Shown: piece after piece, positions 23,801-38,800 of the stretch | Numbering within the stretch: the first letter of the stretch is position 1 | Layout of the letters: each line of letters begins with the position of its first letter | Assembly: GCA_019095985.1 (NCBI GenBank) | Contig: CM032661.1 | Location: forward strand, 28,812,346-28,876,345 | Source of the DNA: Streblospio benedicti | Taxonomy: Eukaryota; Annelida; Polychaeta; Spionida; Spionidae | Direction: 5' to 3' | DNA: 64,000 nucleotides | Program-made: the position numbers and the translations under genes | The notes under the pieces: model-generated | Database searches by the model: none | Seen by the model: the letters and a program-made list of their open reading frames with translations, nothing else | What the model was told of the DNA's origin: nothing

Positions 23801-26800
23801 GCCACCTGGTGACAGAAAAGTCTCAGACGATGGACATGGAAAATGTCCGAAAATATTAAGACAATTATTGTAAGTTTAAATGGATTTAGCACAAAATTAG
23901 TTATACTTGTTGATATAAAAGAGAAATCCAATGAATCTCTTTACAAAAAATTACTATGGTAGGTTTCAGAAATGAGGGAATTTGATTTTTCTTGTCTATC
24001 AAAAGATATGTGAATGACTAATATACTAGTACTAGTAGTCTGCTAAATACATGTATGAAGACTACATTAAAATGGGAAATTTAATAAGTGTGGAAAGCAC
24101 ACAAAGTTAAATTTATATTCTTTGACATTTTGAGCCGGGGAATTCCCGGGATCGCATGGTCCGCCCAGCCTTTTGCACATGTGTCTTTTCAAATGGATTT
24201 CAGGAGGTCACGTGGTTGATTGAGGCTAAATTGATGATTGCATTATGAAAATAAATTTGTTTAGGTTCAAAACAGTCTTTTCGGCACGTGTTTACGACCA
24301 CTGTAACATATCAAACAAATAAGATCAAATTTGAGTTCAGCCAAATTTATAGTAAATCTTTTTTGATTTACTTGCAGTTTTCGGATCTTATGGTTTAATG
24401 TGTAAGCTTTTGATATACTATTTATTATCAAACAACCACTTGACCTCCTGAGATTGAGTTGAAAAAGTGAAGATTTATGCAGTCTCCATGTGGACATTTC
24501 TAAGTTGTAGTAAATAGATCTATGACAACAGGCAGTGCTGTTGCCGCGGACTCACAAAATAAGAGATGCATTTTAAAAAGTATTACTCATATGTACAGTT
24601 ATTACCTGCTTTGGTCCAAAGTAATTTTAAATGTAATTCAAATTTATTATTGATTTTGAACTCTACAGGTTCTTTTTCAAATATAAAAAAGGTATTTTGT
24701 TCCGAAGCAGGTAATAACTAGACTAGAGGTGGGACATTCGGTGGGTTTTAGCCTTCGAACCTTCGGGACACTTTACCGAACGAACCTTTGAACGTTTGTT
24801 GATAAGTAGGTAAGCAAATAATGAACTTACAACACACAGTCGGCAATAAAAGTGGAAATTGAAACGTTGCGTAACTTACAATGTGAGTATTTGCCACCAA
24901 CTACTTATCTATAGACAGAAGGGATCTATGTCCCTTAATTGCCGGTATCTCTTTGATCTATTGTTTTCTTCACCCACTTTTGACCGAAATCGGCTGCTCT
25001 ACAAACTTGCGTCGCGTACTAAGAAACTAAACTAAAGACTAACTAAAGATTTTATGACTTTATGATTTGTTTTTGCTATTACACGTATGATGTATTGTTG
25101 TAAGTAGAACTTATATTGTGATGCACATAATTAAAAAAAACAAAACAATTATAGTATTAGAAATGTTCTCCAGCTTAGCAATAACTTAATGTTATGCTGA
25201 AGGTGACATGGCATACAAACCCTTACAACTGACCTTAAACGACCAATTGGTAGTTACCTTTCGTGTGTGATCTGTGCCGCCCCTTTAACAATGGGTAAGT
25301 AATTCTTTGATTCGTAGGTTACACTAGTTACAGCTATTGTTTACCGTGGTCTCTACTTACATAACAATGTACCTGTTACATTATCAGTAACAACTCGCCA
25401 CCTATAACCAGCCAATAGGCTGTGAAAATAACTGTACGGGTCAGATGATTACGTAACAATTTACTAACAAATGCATGACCTATAAAGGTGCCTTTGTTTC
25501 ATGTTCAAATAATAGATTATGCAAGTCTTGATAAATGTGATTTCTACCATGAAATCAATGATCGTTACGGTGATTATTTGACTATGCATGGGCGAAAATA
25601 AAAGCAAATTAGCGTCACCCCGAAGGTTCGGTTGTGAAAGTTACCTTCGAAGGTATAGGTAGACGAATGAAGGTTCGAAGGTTCGCCCCACCCCTAGTAA
25701 TAACGCGAGTAATAGAATCATGTTTGCAAAATGTTTATATCTTGTGTATGGTTTTAGCGATCATGAATGAATAGATTTATGTGTGTGTTTTGAAATCAAT
25801 AGTCTGATATATGATACAACTTACTTCCTTGTTCTTTCTTTTTTTTTGAAGCGTATGACCAAGGCTGAGCGTGAACCTTTTGAGCGTCAAGCCAAGGACG
25901 AAAAGAAGAGGCAACGAGGTCAACGTCCTGATGATGAAAGGATGGACAATACGGGGCAGATCATTGCTGTACGTATTTGAACTCATCAAGGTCATAAAAC
26001 CCCTGAAAGATCCAACTCTTTATGCTGTTAACTCTACAACTGACATGAACTGACAATAATATTATTCATTAATTTGATTAAATATTTATAATGGAGCGCT
26101 TATTAGTTGTTTGTTGGTGCAGTACACCATAAATGTGTTTGTCATATTCTAAATTAGTATTTGATCTTCATGTCCAATTATGCTATTGTGTTTTAAGCAC
26201 TTCAAATGCTGTATCTTTTGTTAGATTCTATTAATTTGCTAATTATCTTACTACTCTTTCCTACAGATCATAATTATATATTAGAAATAAGATTCAGCTC
26301 TTTCATTAATCAGTAGGATCCTCATGAGGACCCTCTTTATCAGACACCAATTAAGTTCTACAAAAATAATTCTAAGTGCAAGCCTATTTGGCTAGTTATT
26401 GTAACGAAAGGCACGACTGACTTGTAACTATTCCTAATATATTTTGACTGAATGTTATATGATTGGTTTATATTTATGTTATAATTATATGTAATTGTTT
26501 GACATTTCAATCTATTGAATGTTTATCATATGTTGCACGTTATAAATCCCACTTGAATGATGTTCGTGATAGGACCGTGTTGACCGTGAGAAAGAGTTCC
26601 AGAAGAAAAGGGAAAATGATCGGAGGAAAGCGAAGGCAGCGTGGCCAGCTGGTCGCGGTAAGTGCTGATTACCTCAAAGAGACATTGAGATTCTTATAAT
26701 TCCTCTTACAGAGTTTGTGTTGGAAAGTGGGCAGATAGTCCTACGAGACGCCATGACCTGAAAAGTTAACACTGTTCAAATGAATAAATACAGGTGCTAA

Positions 26801-29800
26801 AATTGATAAAGTGTGCTTTAATACTATGCAACATGTAAAAGAATACTTGTATAAATCAGCATATGTCCCATAATTCACTGTACTTACAATTGCAGAGGTG
26901 ATAAGACAAAAGTTCTATCAGATTTACTTTGAGCATCTGTGTGCGTATGAATTTGTGGACGACAACCACCAGGAATGTATCATATGGATTCCACGTGAGG
27001 TGGCACTTGTGGAATTTACCCTCTTGAACGGCGTAACAAAGTCACTACACAGATTTATATTTACGTGTAAGTGTTTTTGTTTTTTCTTGTGCTATGGCTT
27101 TTCTAGTGGTGAGACATTAAATTTACATTACATTTTTAGTAGACTGTTAATAGAAATCCCAAAGTTTGATCTTGTTATCACCTGTTTTCAAAGCATATTT
27201 TGGCTTCATCAATATAGAGCTTTGATGCATTGATTTTCACATTCATATGTTATACCAATGGGGGCTTTATCTCAAGACTCCCGTGGCCTCTACCATTGAT
27301 CTACAGGCAAAAATTGGAACTGCTTGTATAAAATGATATGCACGTAAAAATATAAACTGATTCAGAAGCGCGGCTGACATAATCAGTAACATGATAGCAC
27401 CATGGGCTCTACAGTATTTTTTTTCAGCTACTTGCTTGTCAGATTTTTAGAATATGGCTGCCCAACTGATATTGCGGCCGTCGAAAAGCTGACAATGAAA
27501 ACACATACATGTACAGAACAAATATAGAAATATTAATAAAATGTTGCTGTCGTAGAATCTGGATTTTCTCATATTATAGGCATTATTTAAGTTGGTTGCA
27601 CACTGGATAACCAAATTTCAAATTTTTTTTGCCAAAATAATTTTTGTGGTTATCCTCCAGGGGCGCTGGGCATGGGAGTTGGTGGGCTCTGTAATTTCAC
27701 TGTTCAATTGTGAAACAGACGCAATCATGTACATGTTCATGCAATTTGGATAATTCTTACTTTTAAGGCGGGATACCGAAAGGCTTCAGATACACAGCTA
27801 CAACACACTCGGCCGAGCGCCATCAAATCCCGATTGAAGATTTCGAGTTCGATGACCGCAATCACGCTGGACTCTGGAATGAAATAGCCAACTTCATCAA
27901 TCCAAATGGAGAGCTTGAAGAAAACCCGCCCATTTATGTATTGGTATGATAAGAGAATTATTTTCTGCATGGGAATGTTTTCTTTCCAATTGAATTCATC
28001 TCAATAAGCCCGGAATATTTTTTTTTAATTGTTTTCTAAAAATATGGGAATAAAGATAGATATTAGTCATTGCTCTTCTTTGAGTACTTTTTCTGTTGAA
28101 TTACAGAGCCACTCAATGCAAATAGTGGTGTCGTGTATGCAGTGGCTGTATGATCAGGCTTTTAACCAACCAGATGCTAAACGCTATGAGCTCCCACAAA
28201 TCAACAGGTTAGATGCTTGATTTAATAATACTAGTTTTTTTTATATCAACTGCACAAAGTTAACATCAAATCAACATTTTAAATCACCATAGTACAAACA
28301 GCTACATTATTAAATGAAGAAAGATGTCAAAAGTGCATTTGGAATAATCAAAATATCTGTCAAAAATCTTGTAATGCAAATTAAACATGTGCTACTTAGC
28401 GACTTTTTTTGTTTAAATATATAGATGTCATGTATATAGCTATTGTTTTAATTAGAAAATAGAATGATATCCTGACTAAATAAGTAACTGATAAATGTAT
28501 TGTGAGCAGGTTCTACGTGCTTGAGGATCTCGTGCAGGACTTATACATCAACATTGGAAGCAACATCACACCAACCAGTGTGCATGACATGCTTACCGCG
28601 ACAAGCTTTGACTTTGAACCTCACACCAGGTAGTTACATCCTCATCTACTATTTCGGTTTATTATTCAAATCACAAGTTGTTAAAAATAACGCCTCCATC
28701 CACAGTGCCCCAGATACATGTAAGTACTTGTCTACTAGTCAGAGACAGGGTCAGAGACTAGTATTGAATTAACACGCGCAACTTTTTATTGGCACACAAT
28801 CTGGCTGAAGTTATTTGTCGGATAGATGTTTGCAATGTTTATAGATATTAATCTGGTAGTAACTATTTTGACAAAATGTCTTTCCTACAGTTGTAAATCA
28901 ATTGAAAGTACAGTATAACCTCCAGTTAAGACCACCTCTCTATTGAGACCATCTCTATCATAAGACCACTTTTCACAGTCCCAAACCTTCATAAAGCATC
29001 CAAATTGAACCTCTGTATAGAGACCACCTCTCTATTGAGACCATCTAACACAGGTCCCAAAGTTGGTCCTAATAGGGAGGTTGTCCTGTAATAGGACAAC
29101 TCTCATTGTGCTTTTCTTAGCGGCAATTGATGCTGTTGCTTCAGCTTGAGTTTGTTTTCAGATGTTTTTGGCATGAGGAGCGTGGTGATGCGGCTCACGT
29201 CTGCGCTATGGGAAATGTCAAACGATGCATGTAAGTCATTGAGGCATGTCAAAGAATGCTAATATGGAAGAAGTTCTTTATTTCAACAAAGTTTACCTTG
29301 ACTGGTGTAGACAGTTGATTTCTCGCCTGCAAAGGACATACATGTACATACATGTATATTTTGCAAGTCACATGTAAAACGTCTGCCAGCAAGTGAAATC
29401 CCATATATATGTCTACCCTTTCTGTGAAAAAATTGCAAATTTAGTAGCGGTCGGACTCGCTCCTATTATCGGCCATCGATTATCGTTTTATATCTGCTGG
29501 CTGATGATCGAATCAGATCGATTATGACTTATGGACGTCTCCCATACATATGTAAATTATTGAAATATCACTCAAGAAATCTGCTCCGGCAACAATCAAA
29601 TAAGCCGCCATTTTTTTTGGTGTTTACATCTTGTGGCGCCGCCACAGCATTGCGGTCTCTTTGTAAACTCACTCCGAGACGCTTTTCATAGTAATGGCAA
29701 ACTTCCGGGTGGAAAATATTTGGTTTAAGTTATGTAGTACTAGTATGAAATTCATATTCATGGTTGAGAGAATGGTAGATATGAATTCTGCGATTATAAT

Positions 29801-32800
29801 GATTATTTTAAACTAGATTTGATCATCGGTCGCCAATTCCTCAACAAGTCTAATCGCGATAATATCGTCGATTGTTTGCACCACTAAAATTTAGAAGCTC
29901 TAGTGCATCATGAATATTTAATATTTCAAATCAACATTATTACACCACATGTGTTTCCTGTTATCACAACCTTTTGATTAATGTTTTATCTGTTGGCTAT
30001 CTTAACTTGGTATTTCCTCATTAGAATTGATATTCCAATCAACATGATGCAACATTGCAACACAAGTAACAGTATGTTTTAAATGAAAATGAGACGGTGA
30101 TTGATTGAAAGTAACTACTTCTTTTCCAGCTTTTCCATGCTGGATTCGCTGTGTAATGTGTATGATTTTACACTGACTGAGCATCATGTTCCGGATCCCA
30201 ACACAGAGCGACCAACGTACACAACAATAGGTACTATAAATAAGCACTTGTGCACATACATAGTGGAACCTTTTCACGCTAATTGACACAAAACAAGGCA
30301 TATTACTGCTAGCAGTTAAATGAGAAATAAACTTTACATATTTGTTCATCTACATACAGCTAATTTCAACTTCAAATGAAAGATATAATACAAATGCAGT
30401 ACAGTGTCTTCATTTTAGCTAATTTTTTTACATGGGGAATCTAAATTGAAATCATACCAATATATCATCAAAATATATATATGCAGTTTGGATGTCACCA
30501 TGTTGAAGGAATAATACCGTAATCATATTTTCCCACTTTCTCTTAGCCCCGTCTGCCATGGCGGGTACCTTTGATCCCCCATCACCGTCGCACTATGCCG
30601 CTTACCCTGGGGGAGTGGGCCGTGGCCGTGGGTCAGTGGTGGACCAGGATGACGGGCCATTCCCGTCACGTGACATCCGCCAATTCAAGAATCAGGTGCA
30701 ATAGCTTTTTTCAATTTTTTTTTTATTTTTTATATATATATTTATGTTATAATTGATACTTCCCAATGGATGTATTTGTAAGTTAAAACACATAGGCTCT
30801 AAGCTTGTTTCGACTTTTCAATGCTCATCAGCTAAAAGAAAACAGTTCTAGAGACCATGTATTTGATGTGTTGGGTTTTTTTGGGTTTTTTTTTCAAATA
30901 ATCATTACAAAATCTTTATTATTGTTTGAATGGTAAGTATGAAAGAATGAAAAGAAATGAAAAATTGTTATGTTGAATATATAATACTGTGTAGTTGGTA
31001 TGTAGCATATGGTTTCATTTCTCTATTTTTATTTCTTTTTAGGAAGTTGCTATTTTGAAAAATCAAACATATATTTTTGTGTTAGAAAAAAGTATCTTTT
31101 CAAAATATATATATGTTTGATTTTGGCATAAATAGCAGAGAAGAAATAAAAATAGAAAAATGTTATGTTGAAGCTCTTCATACTTTCAGTAGTGACTTAA
31201 AACATTAGAATATTGATGAATGATGATACTTTGAATAAAATCAGGTAAATCATTTATCAAGTACATCATTAAACATTTCAATTAAAAAATGATCACTCAT
31301 TCGGCATATCTTACAGGCAGTAGTTAACTTGCTCATTGAAGAAATATTGTAATAAAATTTGTTGACTGATTAGTGAAGTAATAAGTGAAAGGAGTTTGTT
31401 GGAAAATATGTAAATAATGTTGATAATCATGGCATTTTTCTTAAAAGTTTCAATGATATATTTGATTCCTTTTGGTTTGTTATCATTCCAAATTTTCTTT
31501 ACTACATGTACCTTTATTGAATTCAAATCATGTAATTTATCTGAAAACATGATTCTGTTTTTGTGCTAATATTTCTTAATACGTTAAATCACTAAATAAG
31601 AATAGAATATAGTACTGATGACATGGATGCTTAGTCCCACTTATATACAAAATATTTGTGCTTTTAAAATTGCTGTGTCAAAATACCTGCTTGTGTTAAA
31701 ACTCTCATCTACCTGTTTTTGTGAGTGAGGACTTTTATTGAACTTTTTCCTTAATCTTAATCTATAAGAGGCTATATGTTATTGATATAAAGTGTTTGCA
31801 GACTTAAAACTTTCGCTCACAGGACACATGAAGGAGCTAAAATTAATTATAATTTTCTAGTGCCAGAAGGAGTGCATCACTGAAAATGTGATAAATCATT
31901 TCAGCACTTGTAAGATTTCAATGTGCCACTAGGAGATAATATGAAGAAACAGCACAATAGTCCCTTTCAGGACATTTTCGTCAGTGCCGGCTACTTTTAT
32001 AGTTGCCGGCTCAAGGAGGCGGTAGAAAATTTGAATGAGTGTCATTACACTGTGTTAAAACGTGAGTGTTTTTAAGATAATGTCAATTTTGTATTGTCAG
32101 CGAAAAAATTATGGGGACGATGATGACGAGAGTTTCACCAACTCTGATGAGGAGACATTGATTGAGTACACTCGCCGGGCAAGTCCACCCAAGAATGCTT
32201 GGGGTGCAGCGCCCACAGCCGCGGCTGTGGCACCGAACATGGAAAACGATGATGACTTCCCCTCACTGGGAGGTAAGTGCTGGACAGTGCACTCTGCCAA
32301 ATCTTTAAATCAGATGGTTGCATAATCATTTTGATACACCTACTTTTATTCATGCTTTTCACATGATATACAACATATTCATTATGTTCTCTCTATTTGC
32401 AAATGTTATTAGATTTGTTAGATTTGATTAAACATGTTTAATTATAGAAATATTAAATTGGATTCGGTGTGGCAAATATGTGACATGATCCGTTTATGCA
32501 AATGCTGTTCTAATGTACTAAATTGATATAGTGTGCTATTTCATATTATCTGCTATCCAAAACTGCAATAAGGCGACTAAACCTTGAACCCTAAATTCAG
32601 TTTTGCGCCAATGCGTAGAGGAAGGACCCGATGAATGAAAAAAATCTTTTGCCAAATTTATTTATATTATCTGTCCGGCTTCATATAATTCTTGCCTTTT
32701 TTCTTCTAAAATTGCTGTGTCTGTTTGTATGGCCGACTCATCAGTGGTCACATGACTTAGCCTTACTTCAGTTTCGTTTTCAAAGTCAGGCGGAACATTT

Positions 32801-35800
32801 GAACTACTGAGCATGCGCACGGACACGGAAACATGCTTGTGTATACATTTTTCATTTCACAATATTATAAAGTAAGTTATTTATATTTTCTGGTAAGCAT
32901 TCGTAATAGATTGGTTGAATAACATTATTAATGGATTATACATTGCTATATTTGAGATCAACGATTAACAAATGCAGTGTTTAATCGATTTGACACCCAG
33001 AATCATGGCAAAACGTGCATGACTTAGACGGCAGTAGTCTAGCGATATTGAAAGCAGAGATTAAACTTTCCTAATAAAACCGTATGCAATGACATATACG
33101 CCCAGGAAAGTTACTTTTGGTGAAATTACCGTGCCAAAATAAAGTCAGGTTTGTTGGTGGGAAAAGAAATTTAGAATGAACATGAAGTTGCTAATAGATA
33201 TTTAGACACTTTTGCATGCATCAACATCTTTAACTAGGTATATTCTGAATTTTGATGCTGATTTTTGTTTTTCTTCAAAAGAAAGAAGTGTGATTAATTA
33301 AAACAGCTTTTCCCTTGTAGGAAACATTAGGCACATACAATCAGCTCCTGTACTGAGCGCCTATATGTCATCTTCATCTTCCTGGACTGATCGATTTACG
33401 CGTACTGCTCTGTATACTCCGCCATTGCAGAAAAGTCCCATTGTTTCTCCCCTGCTCTGTAATGCTTTAAACAAGTAGTCGTGTGATAGAAATACCTAGA
33501 CGTCTTACTCTAGCTATTGACATTTCTCTGGTTATTGGCAACATCCTACGTGTGTTGAATAATACGTATATACCTTTAAGAAACCACGACTTATGTAAAC
33601 AAGTAGAAATCATTACCGAAGCCAAAAATAAAAAATTACAGTGATTACTGAACAAAGTTAGTACATTTTTAATATGCAATGATGAACATTGATCACTATT
33701 TTAATAATGGGGTAAAATATTTCATACATATTTATTATTTATGATGAAAATGACATAAAAATCGTGAGCCTGTCAAAAACTTCCAATAACTAGAGTAAGA
33801 TGTCTACAGTGCTTAAGAATTTGGTTGTTCTTTCTGTTTTGTTGCGGTGTTGTTTATTTGATTAAGAATGATCAATTTGATATAAATACAAAGTACTTTA
33901 TAAACGCTTTCACATTTAATGCATTAGCACAATATAAGTAATAGTAAATGCAGGTTAAGTGCACTGTTTCATGTAGCGGAATTCTGATTAGAGTAAATCA
34001 TTTAGAAGCATATTGTTGTTTCCGCTAATAATGCTTTTTGTTCATCTCCAGTGGAACCTTTTCACACATGTTCTTTTCAAATGTGATGATCTTTTCACAT
34101 CTGGGCGACGTTTTAAATTAGTCCTGTATTTCACTTAACAATTGAAAAGCAGTGAGTGGCATTTAGAATATATAAAATGATGGGTTCGTTTTCATTGTAG
34201 TGGTCATGTGGTAAAGAGCCACACAACATGGCAGAAAAATGCATGGAACTAGTTCATGTAGGGAATGTTCAGTGTGCACCTGCTTGGTATTGATGCAGAG
34301 GATTTAAGATTATTCTTTCGCTCAATTAAGTTCAGAATCAATTAAGTATGGGCATTAACAAATGTAGGTTTGTAATTAGCTCATTCTCAATGACACTAAA
34401 TAAAAGCATGCGTTTTGGCCTTTTTTTAAGATCCACAGTGGATAGATATCTACTATTTTACACCAGTCGTGAATTGAGGCATACCGGGTATATAGAAAAT
34501 ACAATTATTAATAGATAGGTTCGATTGAATGACATTTAGTTCCAGCGCTCTATGTCGAGTAGTGTTGCTAGTTCTAGTCTGCTGGTTGATACGACCTTGT
34601 CCTTGCTTGCAGCGACCTCTCAGAAGTTTGCAGCTCGTGCTGGACCTCCTCCTCCCAGCTCTGTGCCATCGTGGATGGCAAACCCTGCTGCAACAGGCGA
34701 GTAATGAGTGTTTCATATCCCATTCATTTTTATTTTTAAAGTCAGATTATTTATACAACTAGGCAATATTAGGGGTGGGGCGAAGCTTCAAACCTTCGTT
34801 CGTCTATCTATACCTTCGAAGGTAACTTTGACAATCGAACCTTCGGGGTGACGCTAATTTTCTTTTATTTTTGCTCATGCATGGTCAAATAACCCATTCG
34901 TATCGGGACGTCCCTTGAGGGACATTTTTACGTACAATTTTGCACTGAAAAGAAACCCGGATTATAGCCGTTTTTCAAATATAAACAGAGGGGTCATGAT
35001 GCCGGGATTTAGACTAGTGACAACATAAACGGCTTACCTTTACATTTCGATGTAAATTTTGTGGAAGTGAAGCACGGTTTTCATAATATTAACGCATCAT
35101 TTGTAAGAATATATATCTGCACAAGAAACACGTGATTTACACTGCGAAATTCAAGCTCAAAATACTCTAATTTCGACAAAAATTACCCCAACAAGTTCTA
35201 TACCATCTTGAAGGGGAATTTCTTTTCTTTTCATTGAAAATGAGGCTGATATATTTTTCTATGACGTCATTAGGAAAAAGCCACTTAATATTCATTACTC
35301 CAAATAAGGGTATTAATACTCAGCCTCTAGCACACCGTGCGTTGTCACCATAAACCCGCATTTTCTCTGCATTGATAACGGCTAATGAAGCCGCTACTCT
35401 TGATCGCATCGTGCTGTGATCGGTGTAGAGATATGACGGCGTGTGATAAAGGCTAATTTTTCTATTGAAAAAGGCGTTGGTTGAAGGTAAGATATTTTTT
35501 TAAACAAATGGATTATCATCGTCACAGTAACATACCCATCACAAATTCACATGTCGGATCAATTATAAACCGATTATGAAGTCATGGACGAAAGGATATT
35601 TCTCAAATACCATGCATTGTTTTATAATTCGTCTTTCTAAAGTGTATCTCGAACCTGTCATTTTTAATCGAGGCCGGCAACAGCCTCATGTTTGGAAAAT
35701 ATTCTAGACAAATATAGCCATATTCCTATTACTAGGTCGTAAAAATAAGAAACTATGCGATTCTGAATACACGTGTACAAATAATGTAAAAAAAATAAGC

Positions 35801-38800
35801 ATATGTGTAGGCCCCAGAGAAGTTATTGTCTTTGACGTAAAACTGTCAAATGGCACTGTTCGCTAGTGTTTACATTACGTGTTGACGTTTTGCGTATGCC
35901 GATATGAATGGGATAAACCGGGTCAAATAATCACCGTAACGATCATCAAGTTCATGGTAGAAACAGCATTTAAATCAAAACTTGTATTCTCTATTGTTTA
36001 AACATGAAACAGAGGCACCTTTAAGGTCAAGCGTTTGTTACTTAATCAACTGACTTGTACATTTCTTTACACAGTCTCGCGGCTGGTTATAGGTAGCCAG
36101 TTGTTACGTAACAGGTAAGTAGAGAGCACAGTAAACAATAGCTGTAACAATAGTCTATAGCGTTACCTACGCGTTACCTACGAGTTAAAGAATTATTTAA
36201 TACTTCGCCTGGGCCATTGTTATGTGGCGGCACAGATCAAACAAAACAAGTTACACCACCTACGTGATAAGCAGTTCACTTAATCACAGCCGGCAGGGGC
36301 TGTGCCGTTCTTTATTGGGTCACGCACTCAGTGCGTCGCACTGTGTAGGGTTTATTGCTATTTAGCTAACTTAGCCGTGAGATGACCTGGTCATTTAAGG
36401 TCACTGGTTAATGTGAATATGAAAGTTATGAAGGTCTTTAACCTAATTATAAATTGGTATATCAACTGGGACTTGAACTGGTCAAATGTCTAACGATCTT
36501 ATGCAATGTCTGCAAACAAGGAATACACGCCACGCTAATTTCTGTGAGTAGTAAATTTCAAAGAAATTGCTTCCTATAGAAGATGACCGGCTATTCAAAG
36601 TTACATAACGTTTTTGACCTAACTGTTTGTATGAACGCTAGCTTGCACCAGTTAAAGGTGAAAACAGGGTTATACAATATCAGTCTATAACGAACAATAA
36701 ATACAAAGCTAACTTCTCGTGGGTCAGACGTATATCTTTTGGTGCCGACGGGATGTGATATTTTGCTGAAATAGGCGAATTTATCGATTGACGGTAACTG
36801 TTTGAGGCTCTTGTGCGATCCAAAAAGTTTATCTGGTTGTTCTAAGTTGAATATTTACTTACTTATCAACGAACGTTCGAACCTTCGTTCGTTAAAGTGT
36901 CCCGAAGGTTCCAAGGGTAAAACCTAATGAAGGTCCCACCTTTAGGCAATATGATACTTGCATCGCACTGACACGAGTCATTCGCCCAAGAACGCTGACA
37001 TTTACTTGCACATACAATGTGGGGGGTGGGGGTTGCATCATGAAAGTCATTTCACCTTAGCTGTACTTTATGCGGCCATCAAACCTGAACATGTGACAGC
37101 TCGGCAGGACATTGCAAAGGACGGGATGGAAAAGGGCAACACAATTTCTTGTAATGTCAAGTTATTATTTGTTGAATTCATAAAACTTGCAGCTAAATAT
37201 TATAAAATCTATCTGTTGCATTCTTCAGTGGTGAAGTTCGTTACACACAATGACAGGATGTGACTTATGCTTGTCAGATGTTTATGATGTAAAGGATTTG
37301 AAAAATATGCCATAGAAATTTAATCAAAATACAGTTATTTTCGTTAATAGCACTCAAATTCAGGTTGTTATTGGGATGTGAAATCACCAGTACATGTCAT
37401 GTCACAAATTTCCGTGTGATAGCATTTAGCCTATGTCAAAAAAATGAATATGATAAGCAGCGAGGCCACACCCTCTTAATGAGGAATAATTAGGGCCTGC
37501 TCAAATAAACTTAATATTTGCTTCATTGATTGATTGATAGCAGATAGAATTGGTTATTTAATCTCTAAATAATATTCTATGAGAAGATCCACATTGCAAA
37601 TTTATTACGTTATATGTACAACAAAGAGATTCTCATATATTGTATTTTCAACAGGGAGAACTCAGGATCCTGTATCAAATCAAAAGGTTTGTGTTTTTCG
37701 ATAAAATAGTAATATCTTCCTCAAAAGGAAATGTTCGGGTTGACATTTTTGATAGCCTGATAGCAAGTTCATGGACTGACATTCTCAATTATGATGAAAA
37801 AATAGTACTGAATATCAAAATGAAAATTATTATGTGCTTTTTGTGCAGGACCTACATAGTGATTTTTATATTGCTAAAATGAAACTGTTTGTATACTATT
37901 AGTATTTACATATCTAAATAATTTAACATTGTGGCAGTCAGATTTGTGATTTGCCACCTGCATACCCTTCTACATGTACATGCTGTCTCATGAAAGTATT
38001 TTTATGTACAAAAGATATACGTGTATTTCTGGCTTTGTCTCTGTTAAGTTTTTATTAATGTGTCACCATGGTGAATAACAGTCACATTTCGACAATAGAT
38101 ATGTAGTTCCGACAAAAATATAGCATGTGATTCTTATCATATTTATTTGGATATTCAGTACCATCATTTAGCTATGATAGAAAATAATGTCACTCCATGA
38201 ACTTGCTATTAGAATACTAGTATAATAAGAAACTGTTTCATTAAATACTGGATTTGTTGTTTTTTAAGTGTTTTGATTTTGTCCTAAATAGTATTTTAAA
38301 CATTTCACTTGTATACAAATTTATTGTGTGGGACATACAGAACTATAAATACTTTAATTGCATTTTTTTGCGATTTAAATTTAAATTTTCTATTCCATTT
38401 TTTTTCAATATTTTACTTTACTGTAGAGGTATCTCCAATATATCTTTACTGGTATGAAAGATCCAATATACAATAAAGAACTGCATCACTATGATTGTCA
38501 AGTACAAACAATTATACCTATTTTTTTCATAACCTCTGTCTTTTATTGAAATTTATGGTTACGTTGCTGTTTATAGACTGGCTTCCAGGCTGTGGCAGCT
38601 GCTGTCAAACCACCGTCACCAGGACGGGGTAGGGGATTCAACAAACAAGGTTCGTGTACATTATGACATTATGTTGGTCAATATCAATAAATTGGCATCA
38701 TGCTTTGGGCGGTTGAACATAATAACATAAACAGTATGATAGAAATTTGTTCTTTTAGAATTATGATGCTAAAAACATGCTTCACACCAAACAGCACTTG

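Noticed and set aside
23667-23931. Two open frames on opposite strands giving nearly the same peptide
   Set aside because: They are the two arms of the inverted repeat at 23674-23949 read from either side, not genes.
29440-29890. Possible hAT MITE (right end tcgattgtttgcaccacta)
   Set aside because: The left end does not match the right convincingly, and the candidate duplication aaattt is too simple to trust.
34697-34702. GT donor two codons after the GC donor of MAEL exon 12
   Set aside because: It leaves phase 2, which fits neither the micro-exon at 37655 nor the exon at 38577.
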